A stretch of DNA of 64,000 nucleotides, from assembly GCF_003609835.1 (NCBI RefSeq), contig NZ_AP017898.1:2542001-2606000 (forward strand). The letters run 5' to 3'. This DNA is from Sphingopyxis sp. FD7 (lineage in GTDB: Bacteria > Pseudomonadota > Alphaproteobacteria > Sphingomonadales > Sphingomonadaceae). Position numbers and translations under genes: made by a program. The notes beneath the pieces were generated by a model that was given only the letters and a program-made list of their open reading frames with translations, did not search any database and was not told the DNA's origin. Shown here piece by piece: positions 37,333 through 45,630 of the stretch; the stretch's first letter is position 1; every line of letters starts with the position of its first letter.

Positions 37333-38067
37333 ATGAGCATGAGCGAGGTCGACAAGATCCGCCTTTCGGCCGAAGCCGCGATCGAACGGTCGCGCGAACG
37401 ACAGCGACCGATCGGCACCAAGAGCGTCGCGCTGCGCCGCCAGCATCTTTACAGGAAGCTCGGCCGGATGCTGATCGCGGGGGGCGTGCTGCTACTCGGC
37501 GCCGCACTGTTCGGCGCGCTGATCCAGCCGCTCGGCTTCACCGGACTGCTCGCGCTGTTCGTCCTGCTTGTCGGCGTCGCGATACTCTTAGGCAAATGGC
37601 CGCCCTTCCCCGAACCGCGGCAGGCGGACCTGCCGAAAACCGATTTGAAACAGCTCGCCGGGCGCACCGAAATCTGGCTGGAAACGCAGCGGCCCGCGCT
37701 CCCCGCGCCCGCGCGCCAGCTGGTCGACGGCATCGGCGTCCAGCTCGACCTGCTCGCGCCGCAGCTCCAGACGCTCGATCCCGCGACGCCTGCCGCCGCG
37801 AACATCCGCAAGCTCGTGGGCGAAGACCTCCCCGAACTCGTCGCGGGTTATCAGCGCATCCCGGCGGGGCTGCGCAAGGAAGCGCATGCCGGGCGCACCC
37901 CTGACGAAACCTTGCTTGGCGGCCTGAAAATGCTCGAAAGCGAGATCGGCAATGCCGCGCGCAGCCTCGCCGCGGGCGAACTCGACAAGCTCGCGACGCG
38001 CGAACGCTATCTCCAGCTCAAATATCAGGGGATCGACGACGAACAGGCGCCGGGCGGTCAGGCCTGA
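37333..38067 (+). CDS. XpaC-like membrane partner of TelA
   Basis: A 244-residue protein with two adjacent transmembrane helices (about 45-85) after a basic N-terminus, then a soluble helical domain. Its place directly after telA matches the XpaC (hydrolysis of BCIP)-family pair found in many bacteria, so it is likely the membrane anchor or partner of TelA. Its activity is not defined. The end overlaps the convergent small membrane gene by 10 bases. Confidence 0.7.
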   Translation: MSMSEVDKIRLSAEAAIERSRERQRPIGTKSVALRRQHLYRKLGRMLIAGGVLLLGAALFGALIQPLGFTGLLALFVLLVGVAILLGKWPPFPEPRQADLPKTDLKQLAGRTEIWLETQRPALPAPARQLVDGIGVQLDLLAPQLQTLDPATPAAANIRKLVGEDLPELVAGYQRIPAGLRKEAHAGRTPDETLLGGLKMLESEIGNAARSLAAGELDKLATRERYLQLKYQGIDDEQAPGGQA

Positions 38068-38381
38068 CGCCAGCGCTGCGTACCGAGCCACAGCAGCAGC
38101 ACGAGCAGCAGCGGCGACGCGAGCTTCCACTCGCCCGGACCGGCCAGCGGCGCGAGCAGCGGCGCCGACGACAGGAGCCAGAGCGCGGCCAGCAGCGCAC
38201 CCGCCGCGAGCGCTTCAAACGCAAAGCTGCGCCAGAAACGCCCGCGCGCCCGCTTGTACGCCGCCTGCGCGTCAATCGAACGGTCGATGCGCTGCACGAA
38301 CCCCCGGTCGCCCGGCCGATCGGGCGGCGCCAGCATCGCCGCAAGAAGAGCGTCGGCGTCGGCTTCGCTTGGCTGTGTCAT
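38058..38381 (-). CDS. Small membrane protein following the sigma factor, candidate anti-sigma
   Basis: A 107-residue protein with a charged N-terminus (about 1-45) and two hydrophobic helices (about 48-70 and 80-102). Its ATG overlaps the sigma-factor TGA as ATGA, so the two are translationally coupled. That layout, a sigma factor followed by a small membrane protein with a soluble N-terminus, fits an anti-sigma factor, but no zinc-binding HxxxCxxC motif is present and no family is recognised. Confidence 0.7.
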   Translation of the reverse strand: MTQPSEADADALLAAMLAPPDRPGDRGFVQRIDRSIDAQAAYKRARGRFWRSFAFEALAAGALLAALWLLSSAPLLAPLAGPGEWKLASPLLLVLLLWLGTQRWRQA

Positions 38382-38986
38382 GGCGTCGGTTCTCCGGCGA
38401 TCATTTTCTGCGCCTTCGCGCGCCCGCGCAAGACAAGCGATTTGAGCGTGCCGAGCGGCACGCCCATGATCGCGGCGGCCTCGCCATGCGAGCAACCGTG
38501 GCCGATGCATAAGGTGAGCGCCGCGCGCTCCTGCGGCGACAGCGCCGCCAGCAGGCGGTCGGCGTCGACGGCCGCGTCGCTGGCCGACCGCGGGTCGGTC
38601 GACGTCGCGTGCGCTTCGTCATCGCGTGCGATGGCGGCGCGCCGCCGTGCCGTGCGCCGCTGGTCGAGGAACAGGCGCCAGCCGATTCCCATGACCCATG
38701 CCGCATAACGTCCCTGCCCCCGATACTCGCCCGCCCGCTGCCACGCGCGAACGAAAGCCTCCTGCGCCAGATCGTCGGCGTCGCATCCCGCGGCCCGCGC
38801 CAGGAACGCCCGCACCCGCCCCTCGTACCGCAGCACCAGGAGCTGGAATGCGGCGCGATCGCCCCTCGCGACACGCTGGCTGAGCGCCCAATCTTCATCG
38901 GCCTCTCCCCCGTCACGCAGCGGCGCGCTCCTCGACAGCGGCGCTGCGCGCCAGGCGGCGACGGACCAGCAGCGCCGCTCCGACAA
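38378..38986 (-). CDS. ECF-like sigma-70 family RNA polymerase sigma factor
   Basis: A sigma factor with region 2 (GDRAAFQLLVLRYEGRVRAF, DDLAQEAFVRAWQRAGEY) and region 4 (LLAALSPQERAALTLCIGHG, SHGEAAAIMGVPLGTLKSLV). The end is firm; the start is not. TTG 38986 is the only standard start and overlaps the upstream gene by 74 bases with an unconserved N-terminus. CTG 38920, 7 bases after GAGGAG and just before the conserved part, would give 180 residues. It belongs to a three-gene unit with DUF6249 upstream and a small membrane protein downstream. Confidence 0.85.
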   Translation of the reverse strand: MSERRCWSVAAWRAAPLSRSAPLRDGGEADEDWALSQRVARGDRAAFQLLVLRYEGRVRAFLARAAGCDADDLAQEAFVRAWQRAGEYRGQGRYAAWVMGIGWRLFLDQRRTARRRAAIARDDEAHATSTDPRSASDAAVDADRLLAALSPQERAALTLCIGHGCSHGEAAAIMGVPLGTLKSLVLRGRAKAQKMIAGEPTP

Positions 38987-39518
38987 AGGCGGGGAAAAGC
39001 GCGGCGCCCGCCGAAATGCGGATCAATTGCTCATGCCCCTGGATCAGTCCGAAACCCGCCATCGCGAGACCGATCGCGAGCAGGACCAGCGCGTTGCGGT
39101 CATCGCCGGGCGCGTCGGTGCGCTGACCGCCCAGATGCTCATATGGCTTGTTGAGCTTGTCGATCAGCGGGGTCACGGCCTCCGATTTTGCCTCGAGCGC
39201 CCGGCGGATCGAGCGATGGAGCATCCACGCATGAAGCAGCCGCGCCAGCAGGAAAAATCCGACGATGAAAAGCGCAACGAACGTCGCATTCTCGACGGCG
39301 TTGAAAAAGCTGTCGCTGATCGCCACCAATTCGGTGGTTGGCGGCGGCGGCGGCAGAAAGGCGGCAATATCGCGCGGGTCGATATAGGCCGCGACATCGG
39401 CCGGGCTGATTGACTGTGCGCCGGCGACGGGCACGGCAACGGCCGTGGCGGGCGGCGCCGCGGCCGACATGGCGGGGGCGCTCGAGGCCGTCGCCGCGGT
39501 GGTGATCAACTGGTCCAT
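38913..39518 (-). CDS. DUF6249-like membrane protein
   Basis: A 201-residue protein with an alanine/proline-rich N-terminus (about 1-55), a transmembrane helix at about 70-92 (ATFVALFIVGFFLLARLLHA), a soluble stretch RRALEAKSEAVTPLIDKLNK, and two helices near the C-terminus. The arrangement resembles DUF6249 proteins. The ATG (or the TTG just before it) follows AAGGAG by 8 to 11 bases. It starts the sigma-factor unit and could supply its signal input at the membrane; that role is only inferred. Confidence 0.65.
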   Translation of the reverse strand: MDQLITTAATASSAPAMSAAAPPATAVAVPVAGAQSISPADVAAYIDPRDIAAFLPPPPPTTELVAISDSFFNAVENATFVALFIVGFFLLARLLHAWMLHRSIRRALEAKSEAVTPLIDKLNKPYEHLGGQRTDAPGDDRNALVLLAIGLAMAGFGLIQGHEQLIRISAGAALFPAFVGAALLVRRRLARSAAVEERAAA

Positions 39519-39781
39519 CAACGCATATTCTCCTTGACACCGGACAGCGTGGTGAAAACGGGTGGCGGCCCGCGCCGGGGCACGGATGATCCGCACCGGG
39601 GAGCACAGCTTCCATGACCGCGCAAGGCCGCCGCCCGGATCGGCAAGCGCGCCGATCATCGACTGGACGGTGCGGCCGCGCGTTTCGGATGCACATGGGC
39701 GGCGTTTTTTTTTTGCGAGATCGCGGCGCACCTGCATAGCGCGACCGGCGGCAGGATTTGGGTTGGCCTGTCAGAAGAAAA
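39519..39781. other. Intergenic gap before tRNA-Gln
   Basis: A 263-base gap without a supported gene. It presumably holds the promoter of the sigma-factor unit. A run of ten T (39715-39724) stands on the plus strand without a preceding stem. Confidence 0.4.
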
Positions 39782-39784
39782 TGG

Positions 39785-39855
39785 ATGCCCCGCGAGGATT
39801 CGAACCTCGATAGACGGAATCAGAATCCGTAGTCTTACCATTAGACGACGGGGCA
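39785..39855 (-). tRNA. tRNA-Gln (anticodon CTG)
   Basis: The minus strand folds as a cloverleaf: acceptor TGCCCCG/CGGGGCA, D arm GTC...GAC with TAATGGTAA, anticodon stem ACGGA/TCCGT with loop TTCTGAT (anticodon CTG), variable CTAT and T arm CGAGG-TTCGAAT-CCTCG. The gene also encodes CCA (39782-39784). It reads the glutamine codon CAG. Confidence 0.95.
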
Positions 39856-40010
39856 AAGAGGGGCGCGCAATATGATCAGGCGCGCGGGCTGTCAAGGCCG
39901 CTGCGCCCATCGGCAACAGTCTGCTTGCCCTGCGGCATTTCGCCGCTAGCATCGCCCGCATAACAAGGGGGGCCGCGCCCCGGCGCAGGCGCCCGCATAG
40001 GAGTGGGCTG

Positions 40011-41315
40011 ATGCGTCATGTCGCGATCGTCGGGTCGGGTCCGGCGGGCTATTATACCGCCGAAACATTGCAGAAGGCGGACGACATCGCGGTCGACGTC
40101 ATCGACCGGCTGCCCGTCCCCTATGGCCTGATCCGCACCGGCGTCGCGCCCGATCACCAGTCGATCAAGGCGGTGTCGCGCCGTTATGAGGGCGTCGCGC
40201 TGACCGACAATGTCCGCTTCGTCGGCCATGTCGCGGTCGGCACCGACGTCAGCATCGACGAGCTGGTGGTGCTGTACGACGCGGTCGTGCTGGCGACGGG
40301 CGCACCGAACGACCGGCCGCTCGACATAGCCGGCGCCGACCGGCCCGGTGTGATCGGCAGTGCTGCCTTTGTCGGCTGGTACAACGGCCACCCCGATTTT
40401 GCCGATCTGAATCCGCCGCTCGACGCCCCCGGCGTCGCGGTGATCGGCAATGGCAATGTCGCGCTCGACGTCGCACGCATCCTCGCCAAGACGCCTTCCG
40501 AATTCGCCGGTAGCGACATCGTCGCGCACGCGCGCACGGCGCTCGCCGCCAGCGGGGTGCGGCATATCCACATCCTCGGCCGCCGTGGCCCCCATCAGAT
40601 CGCGATGACGCCCAAGGAGCTGGGCGAACTCGCGCATCTGGAGCGCGCCAGCCCGCGCGTCGACCCCGCCGATCTGCCCGACGAGGGCGACGACGCGCTG
40701 CTCGAACCGGGAATGCGCAAGTCGGTCACGCACCTGCGCAGCTTCGCCGCCAATCCCGTCGCCAAGCCCGTGACGATCGATTTCGACTTCTTTGCCATGC
40801 CGGTTGCGATCGAGGGCAGCCAGGAAAATGGGGGTCGCGTTCGGCGCGTGATCGTCGAAAAGACCGCGCTCGACGCCGATCTGCGCAGCCATGGCACGGG
40901 GGAAACCTATGCCATCGACGCGGGGCTGGTGATCAGCTGCATCGGTTATCAGACGCCGCCGATCCCCGGCGTGCCCTATGAACATGGTCGCGGCCGCTTT
41001 GCGAACGACGAGGGGCGGATATTGCCCGGCCTCTATTGCGTGGGCTGGGCGCGGCGCGGGCCGTCGGGGACGATCGGCACCAACAAGCCCGACGGCGCGC
41101 GCATCGCCGAAATGGTGCTGGACGACATCGGCCGCGGCGCGGGCAAGGCGGGACGGCCGGGGCTCGACGCGCTGCTCGCCAGCCGGGGCGTTGCGCCCGT
41201 CACCTTTCGCGACTGGCGCCGGATCGAGGCGGCGGAAGTCGCGGCGGCGCTCGACGGCAACCCGCGTGAGAAGTTCACCAGCGTCGAGGCGATGCTCGCC
41301 GCGATCGGGCGATGA
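40011..41315 (+). CDS. FAD-dependent ferredoxin-NADP reductase (FprA/adrenodoxin-reductase type)
   Basis: A 434-residue flavoprotein of the adrenodoxin-reductase/FprA group. The FAD-binding N-terminus is VAIVGSGPAGYYTAE, followed by PVPYGLIRTGVAPDHQ. The NAD(P)-binding glycine motif is VIGNGNVALDVARIL, the C-terminal FAD contact region is CVGWARRGPSGTIGTNK. It moves electrons between NAD(P)H and ferredoxin, for example for cytochromes P450. No ferredoxin or P450 gene is in the window. Its TGA overlaps the next gene's ATG (ATGA). Confidence 0.92.
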   Translation: MRHVAIVGSGPAGYYTAETLQKADDIAVDVIDRLPVPYGLIRTGVAPDHQSIKAVSRRYEGVALTDNVRFVGHVAVGTDVSIDELVVLYDAVVLATGAPNDRPLDIAGADRPGVIGSAAFVGWYNGHPDFADLNPPLDAPGVAVIGNGNVALDVARILAKTPSEFAGSDIVAHARTALAASGVRHIHILGRRGPHQIAMTPKELGELAHLERASPRVDPADLPDEGDDALLEPGMRKSVTHLRSFAANPVAKPVTIDFDFFAMPVAIEGSQENGGRVRRVIVEKTALDADLRSHGTGETYAIDAGLVISCIGYQTPPIPGVPYEHGRGRFANDEGRILPGLYCVGWARRGPSGTIGTNKPDGARIAEMVLDDIGRGAGKAGRPGLDALLASRGVAPVTFRDWRRIEAAEVAAALDGNPREKFTSVEAMLAAIGR

Positions 41316-41725
41316 CCGAGCGCATCCGCACCGCGCTGCGCTGGCTGCTCGCGCTTGCCTTCGGCTATGCGGGGTGGCGGCATCTGGCGACACCGGAACC
41401 TTTTGTCGCGATCACCCCGCCGTGGGTGCCGCGCCCCGATCTGGTCGTCGCGGCGACCGGGATCGCCGAGATCGCGGGCGCGATCGGGCTGATGATCCCC
41501 GCCACCCGCAAGGCCGCCGGCTGGGGCCTCGCCCTCTATGCGCTGTGCGTCTGGCCCGCCAATGTCCACCACGCGCTCGCCAATGTCGCGATCGGCGGGG
41601 AGACGCTCGGCTGGTGGTATCATGGCCCGCGCCTCGCCGCGCAGCCGTTCATCATCTGGTGGGCGCTATGGGCGAGCGGCGCGGTCGAGTGGCCGTTCGG
41701 GAAAAGGAAAGCCCCTCCCCCTTGA
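41312..41725 (+). CDS. DoxX-like membrane protein
   Basis: A 137-residue protein with about four hydrophobic segments in the DoxX/MauE-like pattern (RWLLALAFGYAGWRHLATPE, ATGIAEIAGAIGLMIPATRK, WGLALYALCVWPANVHHA, PFIIWWALWASGAV). Its role is unknown; DoxX proteins assist membrane redox chemistry. It overlaps the reductase by 4 bases and is coupled to it. The last five residues (KAPPP) and the stop come from the adjacent repeat element. Confidence 0.82.
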   Translation: MTERIRTALRWLLALAFGYAGWRHLATPEPFVAITPPWVPRPDLVVAATGIAEIAGAIGLMIPATRKAAGWGLALYALCVWPANVHHALANVAIGGETLGWWYHGPRLAAQPFIIWWALWASGAVEWPFGKRKAPPP

Positions 41726-41845
41726 TGGGGGAAGCGGCGAGCCCCGGATCAAGTCCGGGGCGCAGCGGTGGGGGTGAGGTCGCGGGCAAAAGCGTACGCC
41801 GGCAACCTCACCCCCACCCAACCCTCCCCCATCAAGGGGGGGGGA
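41713..41845. repeat. Nested inverted repeat between DoxX-like and dipeptidase genes
   Basis: Three nested complementary pairs: CCCCTCCCCCTTGATGGGGG with CCCTCCCCCATCAAGGGGG, GGTGGGGGTGAGGT with ACCTCACCCCCACC, and the internal hairpin CCCCGG-atcaagt-CCGGGG. It begins inside the DoxX-like gene and ends four bases before the dipeptidase stop, with a run of nine G at 41836-41844. Confidence 0.8.
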
Positions 41846-41848
41846 CTT

Positions 41849-43108
41849 TTAACTTGCGGCCGGCGTCTCGATCGGCGGCTGTCCCTTCTGCCTTGCCGCA
41901 TGGGCCTCGACCGCTTTCAGCACGCGCAGCATGTTGCCGCTCGCGATCTTTTCAAGTTCGGCCTGCGAATAGCCGCGCCGCGCCAGTTCGACGAACAGCG
42001 CCGGATAGCCCGCGACATCCTCCATCCCCACCGGCGCCGAATCCATGCCGTCATAGTCGCCGCCAAGCCCGATATGGTCGACGCCGATCGTGCGCTTCAG
42101 ATGGTCGATATGGTCGGCAACCCTCGCGACCTGCGTTTTCGGGGCGGGGTTCGCGTCGTCCCACGCCTTCAGCGTCGCCGCGGCCGCCGCGGGATCGCCG
42201 GGATACATGGCCTTCAGCCGTGCCTCTTCGGCGGTGCGGCGGAGGCCGTGCGCGCGGACATCGGCGTCGAGGAAGCCGGGCAGGAACACGACCATCACGA
42301 TCCCGCCATTCGCCTTGACCGCGGGCAGCACGCTGTCGGGAACGTTGCGCGGATGATCGTTCACCGCGCGCACGCCCGAATGGCTGAACATCACCGGCGC
42401 CCTCGACGCCGCAAGCGCATCCTGCATCGTCGCTTCGCTGACGTGGCTCAAATCGACGATCATGCCGATGCGGTTCATCTCCTGCACCACCTGGCGTCCG
42501 AAATCGGTGAGGCCGTCATGTTCCGGCGCATCGGTCGCGCTGTCGGCCCAGGGCACATTCCTGCCGTGGGTCAACGTCATGTACCGCACCCCCATGCCGT
42601 ACATTTCGCGCAGCACCGCCAGACTCGACCCGATCGAATGGCCGCCCTCGATCCCCAGCATCCCGGCGACCTTGCCCGCCTTCATCGCCTTTTCAAGCTC
42701 CGCCGCATCGCCCGCAAGCATCAACCGGGCGGGGTAACGCGCGACCAGCCGCCGCATCACGTCGATCTGTTCGATCGTCTGCTGCACCGCTTTCGCTTCA
42801 TTGGTGGTCGATGGGACATAGACCGACCAGAATTGCGCGCCGACATGCCCGCGGCGCAGCCGGTTGAGGTCGGTGTGCATCGCGATCCGGTCCTCGGTCG
42901 CGGTGTCGGTCGTATCGACGAAATCGAAATCATTGATGACGTTATCGACACGCGCGCGCAACGCCCAGGGCACGTCATTATGCCCGTCGAACACCGGCGC
43001 CTTCCTGAGCGCGGCCTCGGCCACCGCCTCGGGCGAGGTCTGGGCGGCGGTGGGAGTGGCGGTAAGGGCGAAAGCGGCAAGGCCGACGAGCAGGGAGGCT
43101 TTTTTCAT
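41849..43108 (-). CDS. Membrane dipeptidase (renal dipeptidase family M19)
   Basis: A 419-residue exported zinc dipeptidase with a signal peptide (residues 1-22, TAA-QT). Family M19 marks are FDGHNDVPWAL (zinc ligands His and Asp), EGGHSIGSSLAVLREMYGMG with the bridging Glu, YMTLTHGRNVPW, VDLSHVSEATM, PVMFSHSGVRAVNDHPRNVP and GLGGDYDGM. It cleaves dipeptides in the periplasm. ATG 43108 starts the signal peptide. Confidence 0.93.
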   Translation of the reverse strand: MKKASLLVGLAAFALTATPTAAQTSPEAVAEAALRKAPVFDGHNDVPWALRARVDNVINDFDFVDTTDTATEDRIAMHTDLNRLRRGHVGAQFWSVYVPSTTNEAKAVQQTIEQIDVMRRLVARYPARLMLAGDAAELEKAMKAGKVAGMLGIEGGHSIGSSLAVLREMYGMGVRYMTLTHGRNVPWADSATDAPEHDGLTDFGRQVVQEMNRIGMIVDLSHVSEATMQDALAASRAPVMFSHSGVRAVNDHPRNVPDSVLPAVKANGGIVMVVFLPGFLDADVRAHGLRRTAEEARLKAMYPGDPAAAAATLKAWDDANPAPKTQVARVADHIDHLKRTIGVDHIGLGGDYDGMDSAPVGMEDVAGYPALFVELARRGYSQAELEKIASGNMLRVLKAVEAHAARQKGQPPIETPAAS

Positions 43109-43173
43109 GGCGCGCGACCCTAACCACTTGTTTGCGCAGCGCAAGCGTGCGCCCGCAAGGTCGCGCCTTCTTG

Positions 43174-43379
43174 TCTCACGCAAGAGGCGCAAAGGCGCAA
43201 AGAAGAAGAATGGCGATCTCGCGCGAAGTTACAAAGAGGGCAGCGGAAGAAAATGCCGACTGGGCGAGAATCGGCGCGAAGCGCCATCATGGTCGCCTGC
43301 GGCGGCCAATTATCAATCGCACGCGCTCTTTGTGTCTTCGTTTGAGATTTTCTTCTTTGCGCCTTTGCGTGAGATTTTT
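43174..43379. repeat. Inverted-repeat element with CTCACGCAA arms
   Basis: The left arm TCTCACGCAAGAGGCGCAAA goes on GGCGCAAAGAAGAAG; the right arm TTCTTCTTTGCGCCTTTGCG ends TGAGATTTTT. They are complementary over about 30 bases around 140 bases of centre. It fills the gap between the dipeptidase and acyl-CoA dehydrogenase genes. It resembles a non-autonomous element, but no target duplication was identified. Confidence 0.65.
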
Positions 43380-43445
43380 CCGTCGCCGCATCTCGCGAGC
43401 AAACGCACCTTGACGTTTACGTAAACCCCGCGCAGCATCGCCCCC

Positions 43446-44621
43446 ATGACAGCTTTCGACGACTGGCGCGCCCGTTCGCCCTATTATGACGAGACCCACG
43501 ACGCGCTGGCGCAAAGCGTCCGCCGCTTCGTCGAGCGCGAGATCGCGCCGCATATCGACCGCTGGGAAGCCGAAGGCGAGCTGCCGCGCGAACTGCACAA
43601 AAAGGCCGCCGAGGCGGGCATTCTTGGCCTGCGCTATCCTGAGGAATATGGTGGCCATTCGGAGGGTTTCGACATTTTTCACGGCCTCGTCGTCACCGAG
43701 GAACTGGCAGCGGTGGGCGCGGGCGGGCTTGGCGCGTCGCTGATGACGCATGGCATCGGCCTGCCGCCGATCCTTGCCCTGGGTTCGGAAGAATTGAAGC
43801 GGCGCGTCGCGCCGCCGGTGCTGGCGGGCGAGAGGATCATCGCGCTCGGCATCACCGAAGCGGGCGGCGGCAGCGACGTTGCGAACCTCAAGACAACCGC
43901 CAGGAAGGACGGCGACAGCTACATCGTCAATGGCGGCAAGATGTTCATCACGTCGGGCATGCGCGCCGACTGGCTGACCTGCGCGGTCCGCACCGGCGGG
44001 CCGGGCGCTGGCGGCATCTCGCTGCTGCTCATCGACATGGACGCGCCGGGGGTCGAACGCACGCGGCTCGACAAGATGGGCTGGCGGTGCAGCGATACCG
44101 CCGCCATTCATTTCAGCGATGTGCGCGTCCCCGCCGCCAACCTGATCGGGCGAGAAAATGCCGGCTTCATCGGCATCATGCGCAATTTCAACAGCGAGCG
44201 GCTCGGCATGGCGATGGGCTGCTGCGCCTACGCCCGCGTCGCGATGGCCGAGGCGGCCGGATGGGCGCAGAACCGCCAGACCTTTGGCCGCCCGCTCGTC
44301 GGCCACCAGTCGATCCGCATCAAGCTCGCCGACATGGAACGCCAGATCGAAGCAACGCAGGCCTGGGTCGACCTCTGCGCCTGGCAGGTCAAAGAGGACA
44401 GGGCCCGCCCCGCCGACTTCGCGATGCTGAAGGTGCAGGCGACCCGGATGCTGGAGCATGTCGCGCGCGAGGCGGCGCAGATCCTCGGCGGCGCCAGCTA
44501 CATCACCGGCAGCAAGGTCGAACGCATCTACCGCGAAGTCCGCGTCAATGCCATCGGCGGCGGCAGCGAGGAAATCATGCTCGATCTGGCGGGGCGGCAG
44601 TTGTTTGGGGGGACGCGTTAG
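43446..44621 (+). CDS. Acyl-CoA dehydrogenase
   Basis: A 391-residue flavoenzyme with the family's signatures: GITEAGGGSDVANLKTTA (FAD/substrate), YIVNGGKMFITSGM, the NRQTFGRPL segment and the catalytic base region GGGSEEIMLDL with Glu, as in medium/short-chain and isovaleryl-CoA dehydrogenases. It oxidises acyl-CoA thioesters, passing electrons to ETF. It is single here; the chain length is not clear from sequence. Its last codons lie in a 17-bp tandem repeat. Confidence 0.92.
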   Translation: MTAFDDWRARSPYYDETHDALAQSVRRFVEREIAPHIDRWEAEGELPRELHKKAAEAGILGLRYPEEYGGHSEGFDIFHGLVVTEELAAVGAGGLGASLMTHGIGLPPILALGSEELKRRVAPPVLAGERIIALGITEAGGGSDVANLKTTARKDGDSYIVNGGKMFITSGMRADWLTCAVRTGGPGAGGISLLLIDMDAPGVERTRLDKMGWRCSDTAAIHFSDVRVPAANLIGRENAGFIGIMRNFNSERLGMAMGCCAYARVAMAEAAGWAQNRQTFGRPLVGHQSIRIKLADMERQIEATQAWVDLCAWQVKEDRARPADFAMLKVQATRMLEHVAREAAQILGGASYITGSKVERIYREVRVNAIGGGSEEIMLDLAGRQLFGGTR

Positions 44622-44638
44622 TTGGGGGGACGTGTTAG
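44605..44638. repeat. 17-bp tandem duplication at a convergent gene junction
   Basis: TTGGGGGGACGCGTTAG is followed directly by TTGGGGGGACGTGTTAG (one difference). The first copy carries the acyl-CoA dehydrogenase TAG stop; the second contains the HAAS-gene stop on the other strand. Confidence 0.9.
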
Positions 44639-45231
44639 GAGGCCAGCCGCTGCGCGTAGCGATCGAGCCGCGCAAGCTGTGCCATCAGCACGGTGAGCAG
44701 CAGCAATTCGACCAGCCCCGTCGCGACGATCAACGCATACGCCATATCCCCGCTCGCACCCTGAAACGCGCGCACCAAACTCGCCCCGACCGATAGCGCC
44801 AGACTCCCGGCGGCGAAATGCAGCCAGCGGCGCACCAGCGCGATCCGGCGACGCGGCGCAATCCACCACGCCGCGCCGATGCACACCAGCGCCGCTAGTA
44901 ACCCGCCGCGATCGAGCCAGGTCAGCGGATCAGCGCTGCCCGGAATATCGAGGACGACCGTCCGCAGCCGCATCAGCAGCAGGGTTCCGCCGCCAAGCAG
45001 CGCGGCCGCCACGCACGTGCCCCGCAGTCGGTCGGGCAGTGCCGCCTCGGCATAGGCGCGCGCAATGTCCGCGGGCCGCCCGAAGCGCTGCACCGCGGCG
45101 GCCTCGCCCACCTGGTCGGCGGTATCCCAGAGATGCGATTCGATCTCATCACGCACCCGGCGTGACAGGCTGGGATCGAACGCCAGAACATCGTCGAGTT
45201 CGTTGAGATAGGCGGCGATCGGCCCCTTCAT
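44635..45231 (-). CDS. HAAS-domain membrane protein
   Basis: A 198-residue protein. The first 65 residues (ELDDVLAFDPSLSRRVRDEIESHLWD to QRFGRPADIARAYAEAAL) match the HAAS signalling domain seen in proteins encoded with PadR regulators. Four transmembrane helices follow. Its ATG overlaps the PadR TGA (ATGA). The pair probably reports a membrane signal to PadR, or is regulated by it. Confidence 0.8.
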   Translation of the reverse strand: MKGPIAAYLNELDDVLAFDPSLSRRVRDEIESHLWDTADQVGEAAAVQRFGRPADIARAYAEAALPDRLRGTCVAAALLGGGTLLLMRLRTVVLDIPGSADPLTWLDRGGLLAALVCIGAAWWIAPRRRIALVRRWLHFAAGSLALSVGASLVRAFQGASGDMAYALIVATGLVELLLLTVLMAQLARLDRYAQRLAS

Positions 45232-45554
45232 GTTCGCGCGCCCAGTACCCGGTCGATGCCGGTGGCAAAGCTTTGCCAGCCCGCGCGCCGTTCGACCAGC
45301 GAGCGGCGACCGCTATCGGTCAGTGAATAGACCCGGCGTTTGCGCCCGCCGTCGGGCTGCACCCAGCGGCTCGCGAGCAGCCCGGCGAGTTCGAGCCGGT
45401 GCAGCGCCGGATAGATCGTGCCCTCGGGCAGATCGAAACGGCCACCGCTGCGCGCACGGATGGCCTCGATGATCGCATAGCCGTGCAACGCGTCGTCGCC
45501 GATCGTGGCGAGCAGCACGGCGTCGAGGTGCCCCTTGAGCATTTCGGCAGACAT
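45228..45554 (-). CDS. PadR family transcriptional regulator
   Basis: A 108-residue winged-helix regulator of the PadR family. Typical are LDAVLLATIGDDALHGYAIIEAIR, LPEGTIYPALHRLELAGLLA and RKRRVYSLTDSGRRSL. PadR proteins repress, usually by binding a palindrome upstream of their own operon. A perfect inverted repeat lies 24 bases upstream of this start (45578-45602). The start ATG 45554 is preferred over a TTG three codons upstream; neither has a strong ribosome site. Confidence 0.9.
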   Translation of the reverse strand: MSAEMLKGHLDAVLLATIGDDALHGYAIIEAIRARSGGRFDLPEGTIYPALHRLELAGLLASRWVQPDGGRKRRVYSLTDSGRRSLVERRAGWQSFATGIDRVLGART

Positions 45555-45577
45555 GTCGACCAATTTAGCCTTGCAAC

Positions 45578-45602
45578 GCTAGGTATTCAAGTTATACCTA
45601 GC
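45578..45602. promoter_or_regulatory. Candidate PadR operator palindrome
   Basis: GCTAGGTAT-tcaagtt-ATACCTAGC is a perfect inverted repeat with 9-bp arms and a 7-base spacer, in the 76-base region between divergent padR and the ferric-reductase-like gene. It is AT-rich locally and is placed to control both. Confidence 0.7.
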
Positions 45603-45630
45603 ATTACTAGGCTTGAAGAGGGAGGATGTG

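Noticed and set aside
39715..39724. Terminator at the run of ten T before tRNA-Gln
   Set aside because: No stem of useful length precedes the run.
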